64,000 nt of DNA from positions 1,984,001-2,048,000 of the forward strand of contig PZJY01000003.1 in the NCBI GenBank assembly GCA_031472005.1, read 5' to 3'. This stretch comes from Tetracladium setigerum. Taxonomy: Eukaryota > Ascomycota > Leotiomycetes > Helotiales. The translations under genes were made by a program, and so were the position numbers. Below the pieces are notes generated by a model, which worked only from the letters and a program-made list of their open reading frames with translations, had not been told where the DNA came from and did no database searches. Within the stretch, counting starts at the first letter, position 1, and every line of letters begins with the position of its first letter. Positions 23,275 to 35,014 of the stretch are shown piece by piece.

Positions 23275-24821
23275 TTTGATTTTTGATTGACAGGGGTGTT
23301 TTTTTTCCAGGAAATTGGGCTTTGAGCGAGGAGTTTGGAGATTGTAGATAGAATGTTGGTTACTCTTTTGGACACCGGTGTGTGTATGTGTTATACCGTA
23401 TAATAAAAAGGCGAGGGCGAGAGAAATTGCCTAGAGAATAGAATCAAGATTGTACACAAATCAACATCCACTTCCTCCCTTGATTTTGTGAATGGGCCCA
23501 AAAAAAAATGTGACGATAGCTTCACTGGAAGTGTATATATTTTTTGGGGCACAGAAAAGACACCTTCAACATTACTCTCACAATTTCTCATATCTATTTT
23601 TTTTTTATTCTTCGGACAAATTTGTTGTCGTTTGAAAAGATGCATATTTTTGGTGCGTTTGGAATTCTTGGTTTCAACCGATGGAATCACAAATGTCACG
23701 TAGAGAATCTAGATCCAGCCAGGGCAGTAGGAAGAAAGACAGAGCGAGTGAAAGAATGGAAACAGGTGCAAATTTCATCCTCCGCTACAGGACAAGGACA
23801 GTACAGACCAGGAATGAAACAGCACAGCACAGCCCACACCAAAAAAAATCTTCTCACAACATCCCACGTGTCCAGTCTAGCGAGTAGAAGCAGAAGCAGG
23901 ACAGAGACTCAGGACAAAAAAAATCTTCACTGCAGTCTGTGACTGAGTGAGTTGAGCAGATAGATATCATGCCATTGTCATGTCAAACTCATGACACGAA
24001 AGAAATGTAAACATGAACCATAAATCATGGCTGCACACGCACAGTACAGCATGCCCCTCCTATCCAGGCTATAAGGGAAAGGATGAAGTATCTCCGGATG
24101 TAAAACACGTCCTGAGATAAGGAGAGAAAAAAAGAGGACACTGTCCTGGACCAGCTGTGCAGTGCAGTACAGTACAGCCGAGAGTGATCGAGGCAGAGAG
24201 AAAAAGACATGTGGTATTATCCAATTATTTGAATAATGCTTCCTTGCATAGTCCTACTGGAAATGTCCGATGCAGGTAGGTCTCCAGTTTCAAAGATAGG
24301 TAGGTTGGTATGATGCGAGTGCAGTGCAGACTGTGCAGTGAAGTGCAGTTCGGTGGTGGTTGTGGAGGGTGTGGTGATCTATCTGACCCCGACCCACACA
24401 CGTGTTTTTTCAAGTTCCGAGGAAGTGCTTGACTCTTACCTTACCTACAGTACCTCCTTACCTCAGGTAGAGCTGACAGAATAAGTGCAGTACAGTACGG
24501 GGCAGTACATTTATCAAACTTTAGATTGTGAGATGGATGTTTGTGTGTGTGAAAAATACCACACACACCCCCACCACCCCACAAGGAAAGAAAAAAGATG
24601 GTTGTTTGATAATAATCTTGATTATTGATCTGATTGATTGATTGTTGTGATCTATGAGCTGATGTTATTTGCTGCAGGTATGTACCTTTGTAGTTCGGTC
24701 CGACATCTGCTTTTTGAGTTTTTGGATTTTAGATCTCCTCGGATCTGACCTGATGTGATCGAATTGATATGAGCTAGTTCCCATTTTGATATGGTATGAA
24801 CCCATATGATAATGATGATTT
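23275..24821. other. intergenic with CAGTAC-type repeats
   Basis: 3'-to-3' spacer of 1.5 kb between the transporter and the pseudokinase gene. Short frames have no domain. From about 24038 to 24510 it is crowded with GTGCAG and CAGTAC units (annotated separately). Confidence 0.5.
24038..24510. repeat. cluster of short CAGTAC/GTGCAG units
   Basis: Units such as ACAGTACAG (24040s), GTGCAGTGCAGTACAGTACA (24157-24178), GTGCAG repeats (24319-24355) and TGCAGTACAGTACGGGGCAG (24486-24505) recur with irregular spacing. CTTACC/GGTAGG units are mixed in. No tandem period is fixed, so this is simple-sequence-like rather than a classic minisatellite. Confidence 0.5.
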
Positions 24822-26955
24822 TTAGGCCCAACATTTCGACAAGCCGACCGCGATCTCGGAGCAGAATTGTGAGAGTTCTCTTACTTCGGCTTCGGTGCGC
24901 TCGCGGGTGTTGATTGAAAGGCATTTGCGGACTACGTCGCTGTAGATTGTTCCGCACAAGCTGTGAAGAAGAAGAATAAAAGTTAGTAAGTTTTTGGTTC
25001 TTCGAATTTTTGTCTTTGGTTTCGATGTTCTGTGGAGGGGGTGGCGAAGGGAAAATGTTGTTGTTATCGATTTGAAAATGGGAGGAGGTATTGTAGGGTG
25101 AAGGAATGATAGGAAAAGGTGGAAGAAGAACTCACCCATCCAACGTCAAAGTCAAGTCCATGAACCCCTTCTGCACCCTCTCGAACTCTTCCTCCTCCAC
25201 ATCCACCACAGCACTCAATGGTTTCCAGAGACCAATCTCCAATAACACAACTCCCAAACTATAGATGTCATGCGAGCGCGAATAGCGGATGAGAGGATTC
25301 CATCGCTTCTCGGGATGTTGGTAGTAATCAAGATCGAGATCTTGCTTGTGGCGACGACCGGGATGACGGTTGGCATCGTGGAGAATATCATCGATGTGGG
25401 CATCGCCGAAGCCGACGAGGAGGGGAGAGGAGTAGCCAAGTGGTTGGGGGAAACCGGGCGCTGGGCCGGGGTGACCGCGGGGAGGCGTGAAAGCAGCGGG
25501 GAAGAAGAGGATGGAGTTGGAGCGGATGTTTCTGTTTGAGTATGGGGGTTAATAATTTGAAAGTGGTGAGTAGTATGGGGGATAAATCATTGAGTTGGAG
25601 GTGGAGGAAGGCGCTGGTAACAAGGGGTGGGAACGAACTTGTGAATCCATCCAACGCAATGCATCATGTGAACGGAATCAACCAGTTTCTTTGCAATTCT
25701 GAATCGATTTCCGAGATCTAGCATATTCGGGCAAGATGGATGTCTCCTCTCGAGAAGTTCTCGAAGCGAGACTGGCATACGCTTCTGGGAGATGGCGCCA
25801 GCTGGGAGGATCTGTGGGAGGTTGGATCTGATGTGTGCAGGAGGTGCGAGAACCAGACCAAATCTTCTCGATACTGGATCTTCAACCATGCCATAGCATG
25901 TTGGAAAGATGAGTGAGTCTGGCTTGAGAGTGGCAAGCATCATTGTCTTGACTCTGGTGTCCCGTGCTGGATCTTGATGGTGATGGCTGGTACTCCATTC
26001 AATCAGTACAACTCGATGTTCTTTCCGTACAGGGTAATCGAAGAGAAGAGCCATTGTCGAAGAGCCAGATGATGAAGCAATGACATATGCCGGGTCCAAT
26101 CTGAAATCTCTCATTTGGAACAGGTTGATTTTCTGTTTGCGTTCATATTTCACCACTTCGCTAAACTGAGACGCCAGCGCAAGCTCATGATATCGGGTTC
26201 GAGCGACGCTGTCTGCCGCAGAATGTTTGGCCTCGTATGTGCAAGCTTCGAATCGTCGGAGAAGTTCATCTCGGTTTAGCTTTCGAAGAAGCTCGAATTC
26301 TGCTCTGGGTAGGTTCTCGAGTTCGTCTTCCGGGCCGTAGGTGGCGAGTACCTCGTTGTACTTTCGCAAACGGTCAATTAAACCGCTCCAGACGGTCTCT
26401 TTGCCTCGGAGGACGAATTTGGTTCGTTTCAGTAAGGAAAGGTTGACTCGGCAGCGCTCGAGGAAGAGTGCTTGTGTTTCGATTGTGAGGTAGCCGTCGT
26501 CGAGGCGGAAGCGGCTGAGATCTTTTAGATCCTGCGAGAGTCAATAAAAAATAACACTATTATAGATAGACGCGGGAGGCCTACGCGGTCCAGGTTTACT
26601 GTTGTCTGGATTCCATAGTGATCCTCTAAGGATCTCGCATCGTAGAGCACTTGCGCAAGAAGCGCTAGTTGGTGAGCTATCTTCTTAGCAGCGGCTGGGT
26701 TTGCCTTTGCGAAAGCTTCAAACTTGATATCTTTCTCTCCTTTCTCACTTTTCCACTTTCCGCGTTGTCAGATATACCAAATCACCGGAACGCACAAAGG
26801 CAAGGCTACGCACAATGTCTCGCCATTCATCAAATCTCTGCTTGCATGAGTAAAGGGCAGGCTATCGGGACGGGAAAACAAACATCTCGTTGCAGCTCAA
26901 CTCGTCCAACTAGCAGGCTCAGGGTTTTGGGAGCTTCAAATATATCTTGGATCAT
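24822..26955 (-). CDS. HeLo-like / pseudokinase domain protein
   Basis: Six exons on the minus strand: 26955-26884, 26837-26778, 26722-26585, 26531-25639, 25531-25136 and 24960-24822; 565 residues with every phase consistent. The N-terminal third is helical (RFDEWRDIVRSL, AHQLALLAQVLYD) and resembles the helical domains before many fungal kinase-like proteins related to prion-inhibition/HeLo architectures. The kinase-like C-terminal part has HCVGWIHKNIRSNSILFF, where the catalytic HRD is HKN, and a late DIYSLGVVLLEIGLW helix. The missing catalytic Asp suggests a pseudokinase. Such proteins are often linked to fungal self/non-self or cell-death signalling, but that is family-level inference. 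The first two introns (GTTTGT and GTATAT donors) and the start are less certain than the rest. Confidence 0.75.
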
Positions 26956-28136
26956 GGAAAGGCCATCTTTTGATTTCATCCCACGATCAGTTCGTGGTCA
27001 TACCACCACCACCAACAACAACAACAAAATGAGGGGTCGTGAGGATGAGGTGGGGGGATCAAAAACATCAACAAAACTAACCACGACACAGGGGGAGAAG
27101 CCCTAACACGCCGGCAACTATGCCAAACAACTCGGCCATGACGAGGGGAATACTCGAGGCTCGGAAATCACAAATTCAAAATCCAAATCCAAAAAAAAGG
27201 CGACGTAACTGCTGTGCTGTGTGCGAAGAGCAAAGACTCATGGAGGATTCTTGAACCTTTTTTCAGCTGAAGGAGCTGACCTGCAGCGACAGGGTTCAGC
27301 AGCAGCTGTGACTTGTTCAGAACAGATCAGAGGTCACGTGATGTACAATAAGCATTCGGTTGTTTCTCTTCTCATCGCCATCGCCGATACGAACACCTCT
27401 CTCGTCTGTACGAAGTATATCTTCATCATGCAACTCCCTCCTCACCAAGGTTGTCAGGGGATCATGAGAGATTTCAACTCCCTCCTTCACCGAGGCGGCA
27501 CTTGACTTTTTATGTGCTCCACGAGCCTTCCCTGCCCTCATTGCTGTAGCTGTAGGGCTAGCTTTTAAAGTTAAGGCTGACGCAAAGTCCGAAGCTTTGC
27601 ATCTTTAAAACTCTCCCTTCCTCCAATTGCAATACAAAAACAGGAGGAACCTTGACGGAAGCCCTCTTGGGACGCGTATCAACCTGAATCTTTCTTCCAT
27701 TTCTATTGGGTCCCATGAGCAGCTCTTTTACTAGAAGCACTAGGGAGTACTTCCCGATGCTTCGTCTTGTTGCTGGGTGCCGTCGTGGTGTTTTGTTTGG
27801 TGTTCAAGACATAGTTTCTATTTGTGGCGGGAGGAGAGCTACCCAGCCTCCACAAGAAGTTCAAGTAGTCGGCTTCTGTCCAATGTTTTCACTGCCTGGC
27901 CGGTGGCTTGGAGTTGCACAAGCAAAGAAAAAAGCGCATTTTTAAATTTGTACGCTCGAATAAATGCAACGGCTGAGTAGTCATAGTCACTGCTGCGTCT
28001 GGGAGTCCAGGACTTCATATCCTCAACATTTCAGGCCGCGAAACCCTCCCTCAACTTCATACTCCCTTTTGCAAAGCTTCTGAATTCCTTTCTCTCCATG
28101 TCTTCTGTCGTTTATTAGTCTCTATTCGCATACAAG
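26956..28136. other. intergenic, divergent promoters
   Basis: Spacer between the divergently transcribed pseudokinase and surface-protein genes. It includes a (CCA/CAA)-rich stretch near 27000-27030. No supported gene. Confidence 0.45.
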
Positions 28137-31089
28137 ATGCTGCGCCAGTTGTGCAGTGTCGTTCTTGCCCTATGGGTAACTCACGCTCACTCCAAAAGCT
28201 TGGGACTGGGTAAATTCTCCGTCCTCGACCCTGCACAACACAACTAACAAACAACTTCAGAGCTTCCTAAGTACACAAACTCATCGACTCCGGCGATCAC
28301 TACACCTACCCCTACCCCTACTCCAGTCTGCTGCTTCGCTTTCCAGCCTAACGTCAATGAGAGGTGGTGGGAGATAAATTCGCTTGCTACGAGACCACTT
28401 ATAGTTGCGAACTTGACTTCGATCATTACTTATTATACCCTCTACGAAGACACTGGCTCCGTTTCAACGCGCTTTGAAAATGTAACGAAACATAATGTTA
28501 GCTCCTCGACAGTCTTCCCGGTGGGGATTGGAAAGAATCCGCTATTCCTCCAGACAAACGGGATTGATCTGGTGAAGGAACGTACTATCGCTCTTTCAGG
28601 GACGGCAACATTGACAGCCGGGGTTCCTGTGTAAGTTATGCAACAGAGAAAGCGCAAGGAGACTGAGAGTTTGCTGACCGTCCTAGTATATCACCTCAAG
28701 CTTTCTACGAGTACACAGTGATCGAAATCATAACGGCGAGTCCTATCGAGGAGAACGGAAAGTTCGTCTGCGGAACCACATCAGTAAACGAAGATTTGGA
28801 TGTCACGTATTCGAACATCAACGAAGATGCACAATCGCAATATTACGATCTTGGCCAAGCAGTGATTCCCATTACTTTGGATCCCCCATTCATCTACCAA
28901 CCGGCTCGCGGGGCCACAGGAGCAACAAGCACGGATAGTTGCACCCAAGGTGGGGGAACGGAGGAGTATGGTTATGTTCCCCAGACGGTGTTAGAATCCA
29001 TGATAAAAGATCAGAAGGCTAGCGCCCAATATCCCGGACTGGCTTCTTGTCTGCCAGGTGGACCACCCATAGCATCTGTGCCTTGTGGACTGATTTCTAT
29101 GTCTACAGTCACTGAGCATGTTACATTCGGGACGTCTGTCAGCCAGGTTGTGACTGTGGTACCAGTTACTGTGCAGCCTCCTCCCGCGGAATTTACCGAA
29201 ACTGCTGTGGGTGGAGATTTGACGGAATCGAAGAAGGTATATGTCACTGTACAAGGCACTGGTGGAGGGAAGAATCCCCCAGTACAAACCAAGGGGCCAG
29301 ATCCACCTCCAAGTGAGATTACAACTCCAGATGACACCAAAGATCCTCCGCCAAATAACAACAATAATAATCCGCCAAATAACAACAATAAAAACCCCCG
29401 AATAATAACAACCAACCTCCAAATAACAACAATAATCAACCTCCGAATAACAACAACAATCAACCTCCGAATAACAACAACAATCAATCTCCGAATAACA
29501 ATAACAATCAACCTCCGAATAACAATAACAATCAACCTCCAAATAATAACAATAATCAGCCTCCGAATAATAATAACAACAACAACAACCAACCTCCAAA
29601 TAACAACGGCCAAGCTCCAAACAACGGCCAACAAAATCCACCAAATCAAAACACGGGGAGTTCTACTCCAAATAACCAAATTGGGGGAAGTAACAACGTT
29701 GGAGCGATTATCAATTCTATCATGGGAGGGTCACAGGAAGTCCAACAACCAACAAATGGTGGCTCGAGGCCTCAGCAGACCGCACCTCCTGCCCAGGTCG
29801 GTATTCCGACTATCATTGATGGGTCAAGTCTGGTGGTTATTCCTGGGCCTACGAATATTCCACTGGCGGATGTGCCAAAGGGTCTTCAGGGTAGCACACA
29901 AGTGATTGGTGGCACGTCATTCCTTGTTGTTCCAGCAGCTGTCACTTTCCAGGCGCCGGCGCCTGTGAACCAACCTAGCATTATTGTTGGACCAACATCG
30001 ATCCCATTGCAAGATGCTCCGCCCGGGCTACAAGGGATTACCCAAGTTGTTGATGGAAAATCATTCATTGTTGTTCCAGCTGCTGTCACCTTCCAAGTAC
30101 CCCCGCCTAATCAAGCCAGCATTGTCGTTGGACCAACATCGATTGCATTGCAAGATGCCCCGCCTGGTTTGCAGGGAAGTACCAAAGTTGTTGATGGAAG
30201 TTCATTCCTTGTTGTTACGAGCCCTCAAACAATCGCAGCAGCTCCAGGTTCCCAGGGCGCTAAGCCCGCCGGCGTAACTACTATGATCAATGGTGTTCCA
30301 TTCATTCGTATTGATGGACCAGCAACGATACCTCTCGCTGGCGCGCCCAATGTTCCAGGGAAGACAACATATATCAGCGGAACACCATACCTTGAGCTCT
30401 CCGGTAGTGTCACGGTTCCTGTGAATTCAGCAGGTAGCTATGGCACTAAGACTGTGATCAACGGGGTTCCATATCTCGAAGTCGGTCCAACACTCATTCC
30501 GGTCCAAGGTGCACCTCCAGGCCTTCAAGGAAAGACGACTACTATAAATGGCACACCATTCCTCGAAATTACTGCTTCCACAAGGGTTCCCATCGTTGGA
30601 TCAAACACGGTGGTAGACGGTTCCACCTACCTCGTCATCGACGCGACCAGTATTCCTCTTGCCGACGCACCGAGTGATCTCCAGGGCAAAACAACTATGA
30701 TAAACGGCACGCCCTACCTGATCGTCCCCTCTCGCACAAGCGTAGGAGTCTCTCCCACGCTCGGTGGTGGCCAGCTAACCGTCATCATTGACGGAACAAG
30801 CCAGCTTATCATCTCCGGCCCAACCACTATGCCCGTTAACCCTTACTTCTCCATCCAAGGCAAGACAACCGTCATTGACGGCACAACGATGGTGGTAGTG
30901 AGTTCACGAACGACGGTTAAGGGGAAGGCAACCAGCGAGTCGAGTACGAGCAGTTCGACGACTTCGACGACTTCGAGCACGCTGCCGGTGGCTGCGGCTA
31001 CGACGAGTTCGCGGGCGGCGGGAGTGAGGCTGATGGTGCCAGAGATTTGGTTGGTGAGTGTGTTGTATGTTGTTATTGTTGGGGGGTGA
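28137..31089 (+). CDS. repeat-rich, probably GPI-anchored surface protein
   Basis: Exons 28137-28209, 28261-28630 and 28687-31089. A signal peptide (MLRQLCSVVLALWV) is followed by a Thr-Pro run and a globular region with paired Cys. Next is a low-complexity linker of PP-N(4-6)-Q units (29340-29640). About ten copies of a short module then follow, in the style of GKTTxINGTPYLEI-GPTxIPL-APPGLQ, with larger copies near 29800, 29980 and 30110. A Ser/Thr tail and a hydrophobic C-terminus (WLVSVLYVVIVGG) suggest a GPI anchor. The frame changes by one base at the AAAAACCCCC run, 29390-29399. Sequence on both sides is clearly the same PPNNNN repeat, so one base is probably missing. The protein is likely in the wall or at the surface; function unknown. 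Confidence 0.75.
29340..29640 (+). repeat. 24-nt minisatellite encoding PPNNNNNQ units
   Basis: About ten imperfect tandem copies of a 24-nt unit resembling CCTCCGAATAACAACAACAA plus TCAA, lying inside the surface-protein gene. The unit is a multiple of three, so copy-number change would keep the frame. Confidence 0.8.
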
Positions 31090-32015
31090 TTGATCTCTTG
31101 ACGACGGATACTATTTGATGATTTGACGGTCTTGATGATAATTTAAATTGAATATTGGGATTAGACGTGTTTTTGTGTTGCTTATTAGACGCATTTTTAT
31201 TAATAGCTGGTCTTTGATTCATGAAAATGCATTACGTTTTGTTTTCCTCGTTCTTTTGTTCGTTGTGAGAGCGAATGAGTGAATGATGTCTGATCTAGAC
31301 CGGATAAACTCAAAGCACACCTACCTCCGTCCTCGATAGGCAGTGTCGCGAAATGAAGAATCTGTTTTGATCACTGTGAGCTGTGATTGATCTCCAGATT
31401 GACCGAGTGATTACTGTACTACTGTCATGTAATATATTCTTTCGGTCGACTCTCCGCGTCACATGACCTTAACCAGCAATAAGCCTCGGCCCAGCCTCCA
31501 AGGCGATGTCCAATCTGGGCCACATCGTCATGGACTTGACTCTCTCGTATTTCACATGCCACCGGCCACACACTTTGCCAAACATCTGAATGCACCCAAC
31601 ACACCAATCACGCTGCTCCAAATGGTCAATCAATGCAACACATGACCCTGAATGTGGGGGAGAAAGGGAGGAAAGGGGAACTGCTGATACAAAGAATCCG
31701 GGGTAGGGGAAGGCGCACGAGTAGTAAATTTGTATGGGAAACAGGTGAAAGTCGCCCATGTGAAAGCGACTTATACCTGACTTGGTGCTTGCTTGCTCGT
31801 GAATCTTAGCCGAAAAGACCGAGAGGAATTTAGTGGAAACATCGTCCTCTTCATCTTCCTCTTTTTCTTCTTCTGTTTTTTCTACTCTCTCTCTCTTCTT
31901 TCTCTCCTACAAACCTACAAATCCATAAACAGCTGAGACAGCGTTATATCTTCAATCGCACTATTGAACCATCATCACTTCCTCCACCCCCACACCCCAC
32001 CATCTGCAAGAAGCC
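31090..32015. other. intergenic, promoter of b5/ACAD gene
   Basis: Tandem spacer. A long pyrimidine tract (TCTTCC/TTTTTC-rich) at about 31850-31910 precedes the leader of the fusion enzyme, typical of fungal core promoters. No gene is seen. Confidence 0.45.
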
Positions 32016-33963
32016 ATGTCTAAAACCTTCACCACTGCCGACGTTGCGGCGCATAATAAACCAACTGATCTGTACATCACGGTTGACGACGATGTCTACG
32101 ATCTCACTCAATTCCAGGATGAACATCCAGGTACGTTTGTTTTTTCTACTTTCCATCGCAATCACAACTACCCAAACGGAACGGCCTCTACGGCAGTGGG
32201 CCTCGGAGAGCCAGCCGAGCGTCACACGTCCCCAATTTGCTAATGTTGTATCCATTGCCTCTACTAACCTACTTTCTGTTATTCAGGTGGCAAGAAGATC
32301 CTCACCCGCGTAGCCGGCAAAGATGCGTCGAAGCAATTCTGGAAATACCACAACGATGGCATCCTCAAGAAATACAAAGCAAAGCTCCTCGTCGGCTCGC
32401 TGGACACAAAAAAGAATGCCGCACCACCTACCCCACCACCCTCACCTCCGGCAGCGAAGAAGGAGGTCGCAAAGCCAAAGGCCGAGAGTGGTACTGTTTC
32501 CGCCGTGCCTGCGACCAAGGAGATTGAAATGGGAGAGACATTGGAGCCATTTGGAGATTTGATTCCGTTTGCGGACCCAAGTTGGTACCAAGGTGTAAGT
32601 TTTGCTATGGTGTGAAGTGATGGGTGTTGGCTAATGTCAGTAGTTCTACTCGCCTTATCACAACCAATCCCACGCCGATCTGCGAGCTGAAATCCGCGAA
32701 TGGGTTGAGACGAAAATCATGCCATTTGTTGGTGATTGGGACGAAGCACGCAAAGTTCCAGATGAGATCTACAAGGAGATGGGAACACGAGGATACCTGG
32801 CCGGAACAATGGGCGCACACTTCCCAACGGAATACACTGAGAATAGAGTCGCAGCTGTTCAGCCAGAGAAGTGGGATCTCTTCCACGAAATGCTCTTGAC
32901 TGATGAGCTGTCGAGAGCTGCATCGGGAGGTTTCGTCTGGAATGTCCTCGGCGGCTTTGGAATTGGATGTCCGCCTGTGCTCAAGTTCGGAAAGCCAGAG
33001 CTGAAGAAGCGTATTCTGCCTGGCATTCTCAACGGTGACAAGCGCATTTGTTTGGCTATCACAGAACCAGATGCAGGATCAGATGTTGCCAATCTCAATT
33101 GTGAGGCTAAGTTGACTCCCGATGGAAAGCATTATATTGTGAATGGCGAGAAGAAGTGGATTACCAACGGTGTCTGGAGTGATTACTTCACCACTGCCGT
33201 ACGAACTGGCACGCCTGAGAGTGGTATGAATGGAGTCAGCGTGCTGTTGATTGAGCGAAGCATGGGAGGTGTCAGCACGCGAAAGATGGATTGTCAAGGT
33301 GTCTGGTCTTCAGGAACGACCTACATCACATTCGAAGATGTCAAAGTTCCAGTCGAGAACCTGATTGGAAAGGAGAATCAAGGATTCAAAGGTATATACA
33401 GTCCTAAGTTCCAATTGCACCCACCTTCCACCCCCAAAATTTTAATATAAACTAACACATCACAACCAGTCATCATGACGAATTTCAACCACGAAAGAAT
33501 CGGCATCATCATCCAGTGTCTCCGCTTCTCCCGCGTCTGTTACGAAGAATCCGTCAAGTACGCCCACAAGCGACGCACCTTTGGCAAAAAGCTCATCGAG
33601 CACCCCGTCATCCGTCTCAAGCTCGCACACATGGCGCGTCAAATCGAAGCCTCCTACAGCTGGCTCGAATCGCTCCTCTCGCAACTCGCCAACATGCCTG
33701 AGTCGCTCGCTCATCTCCGTCTCGGAGGTCCGATTGCGAGCTTGAAGGCACAGAGTACCGTCACCTTTGAATTCTGCGCGCGAGAGGCAAGTCAGATCTT
33801 TGGTGGTTTGTCGTATAGTCGGGGTGGGCAGGGTGGTAAGGTTGAGCGATTGTATAGGGATGTTAGGGCTTATGCTATTCCCGGGGGAAGTGAGGAGATT
33901 ATGCTTGATTTGAGTATTAGGCAGAGTTTGAGGGTTGGGAAGGTTATGGGGATGAAGTTGTAG
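32016..33963 (+). CDS. cytochrome b5 / acyl-CoA dehydrogenase fusion
   Basis: Four exons, 32016-32130, 32287-32594, 32644-33391 and 33470-33963, all in phase; 554 residues. Residues 1-75 are a cytochrome b5 domain with the haem motif EHPGG and a second His in WKYHN. A Pro/Ala/Lys linker (PPTPPPSPPAAKK) leads to a full acyl-CoA dehydrogenase: N-terminal helices (ELSRAASGG), the ACAD signature AITEPDAGSDVANL, the middle domain NGEKKWITNG, and C-terminal RRTFGKKLIEHPVI and PGGSEEIMLDL. The Glu in GGSEEI is near the usual catalytic-base region. The fusion implies electron transfer between flavin and b5 haem. Fungal b5-ACAD fusions occur widely; the substrate is unknown. There is no obvious peroxisomal signal at the C-terminus. 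Confidence 0.92.
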
Positions 33964-35014
33964 AGGGTGAAAAGGGTGTAGAGGTGTTGGCATTGTAGCT
34001 TTTTAGCTACTCCTCCCAATTGGAGGGGGAGTATTGGGTTCCGCATTTTTCTTCTTTTTTCGCTTCCCTTGCTTTATATCTCTTTTTACTCTTCCTAAAA
34101 GATGGCCTAATCTACACATTGAGCATCGTAGACAGATCAGGATAGCTCCTGGGTACCTTAGTCAGGTAGGCAAGATTGGGACTGTGTTATTACGAATACA
34201 TATAAAAATTATAAAAACGGCTGCCGTGATTCACCGCAATGATAGGTGTGCTCTAATAACCTATACGCTTCACTCTCTAATAATGCCTCACATTACATCA
34301 ATGATCGCGGAGAGAGACAGATACTGAACGTCTGGGAATATGGTAGCTTGTATATGCCAAGGCTCTCCTCCTCCCCAAAGAATGAAAGATGAATTTTAGA
34401 TATTCGTGACGCCTTGGTCTACCTGTTCTCGTCTAACGACTAAATCTTGCTATTGTCTATATACAGCAAGTACCAGTTGTGTGCTTTTTTAAAAATATAT
34501 ATATTAAAGAGATAATCCCTCTCCACCTATCACAAAAGCAAGAGAAAAAATTGGAGTTCGTACCGTACCTTCGTTGCAAATACAATCTCCCATACACACC
34601 TCTCCATTACGATTTGTCTCTAATATCTATAAGAGGCGCCAGATCTGGTCGAACTTATAGGAAACTTGATATAGGTACCTAGGTAAAGAAGGACATACCT
34701 CCATACCTATGTTACCTTGTCACCGAGCATTTCATTTCGCATATCTGCGGTATGCACAAAAATACTGCCTTGCACCAAGATATACTCTAAGTTAGCATTT
34801 ACTCATGTACGCCGAATTGGGATTGTAAGTATAAGCAATGACATGACAGGTACTTACGTTCAAAAGAGTTGGTCCATCCAGACTATAGGTAGTGAAGTGA
34901 GGGGGTTTACTCACACGATTGAAGTCAATTTTTCTGTTTTTACTTTTCTATTCAGGTAGATAGGTCAGATATATTCTCTTGTCTACCTCACTTCTCTTCA
35001 CCACCCATCCCAAA
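33964..35014. other. intergenic, convergent spacer
   Basis: 1.05 kb of AT-rich sequence between converging genes; contains TACCTAGGTA-type palindromes near 34675. No coding signal. Confidence 0.45.

Noticed and set aside
9035..24821. Secondary-metabolite cluster (GMC oxidoreductase, methyltransferase, P450-like, transporter)
   Set aside because: No polyketide synthase, NRPS, terpene cyclase or cluster regulator is present; the transporter is for nitrate and the genes are interrupted by housekeeping-type genes and a tRNA.
26738..26785. Frame break in the pseudokinase N-terminal part
   Set aside because: A GTATAT...CAAG intron (26777-26723) joins the frames in phase, which is simpler than an indel.
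28991..29679. Two overlapping minus-strand frames rich in Tyr/Cys or Ile/Val
   Set aside because: They arise from the complement of the Asn-rich minisatellite in the surface-protein gene.
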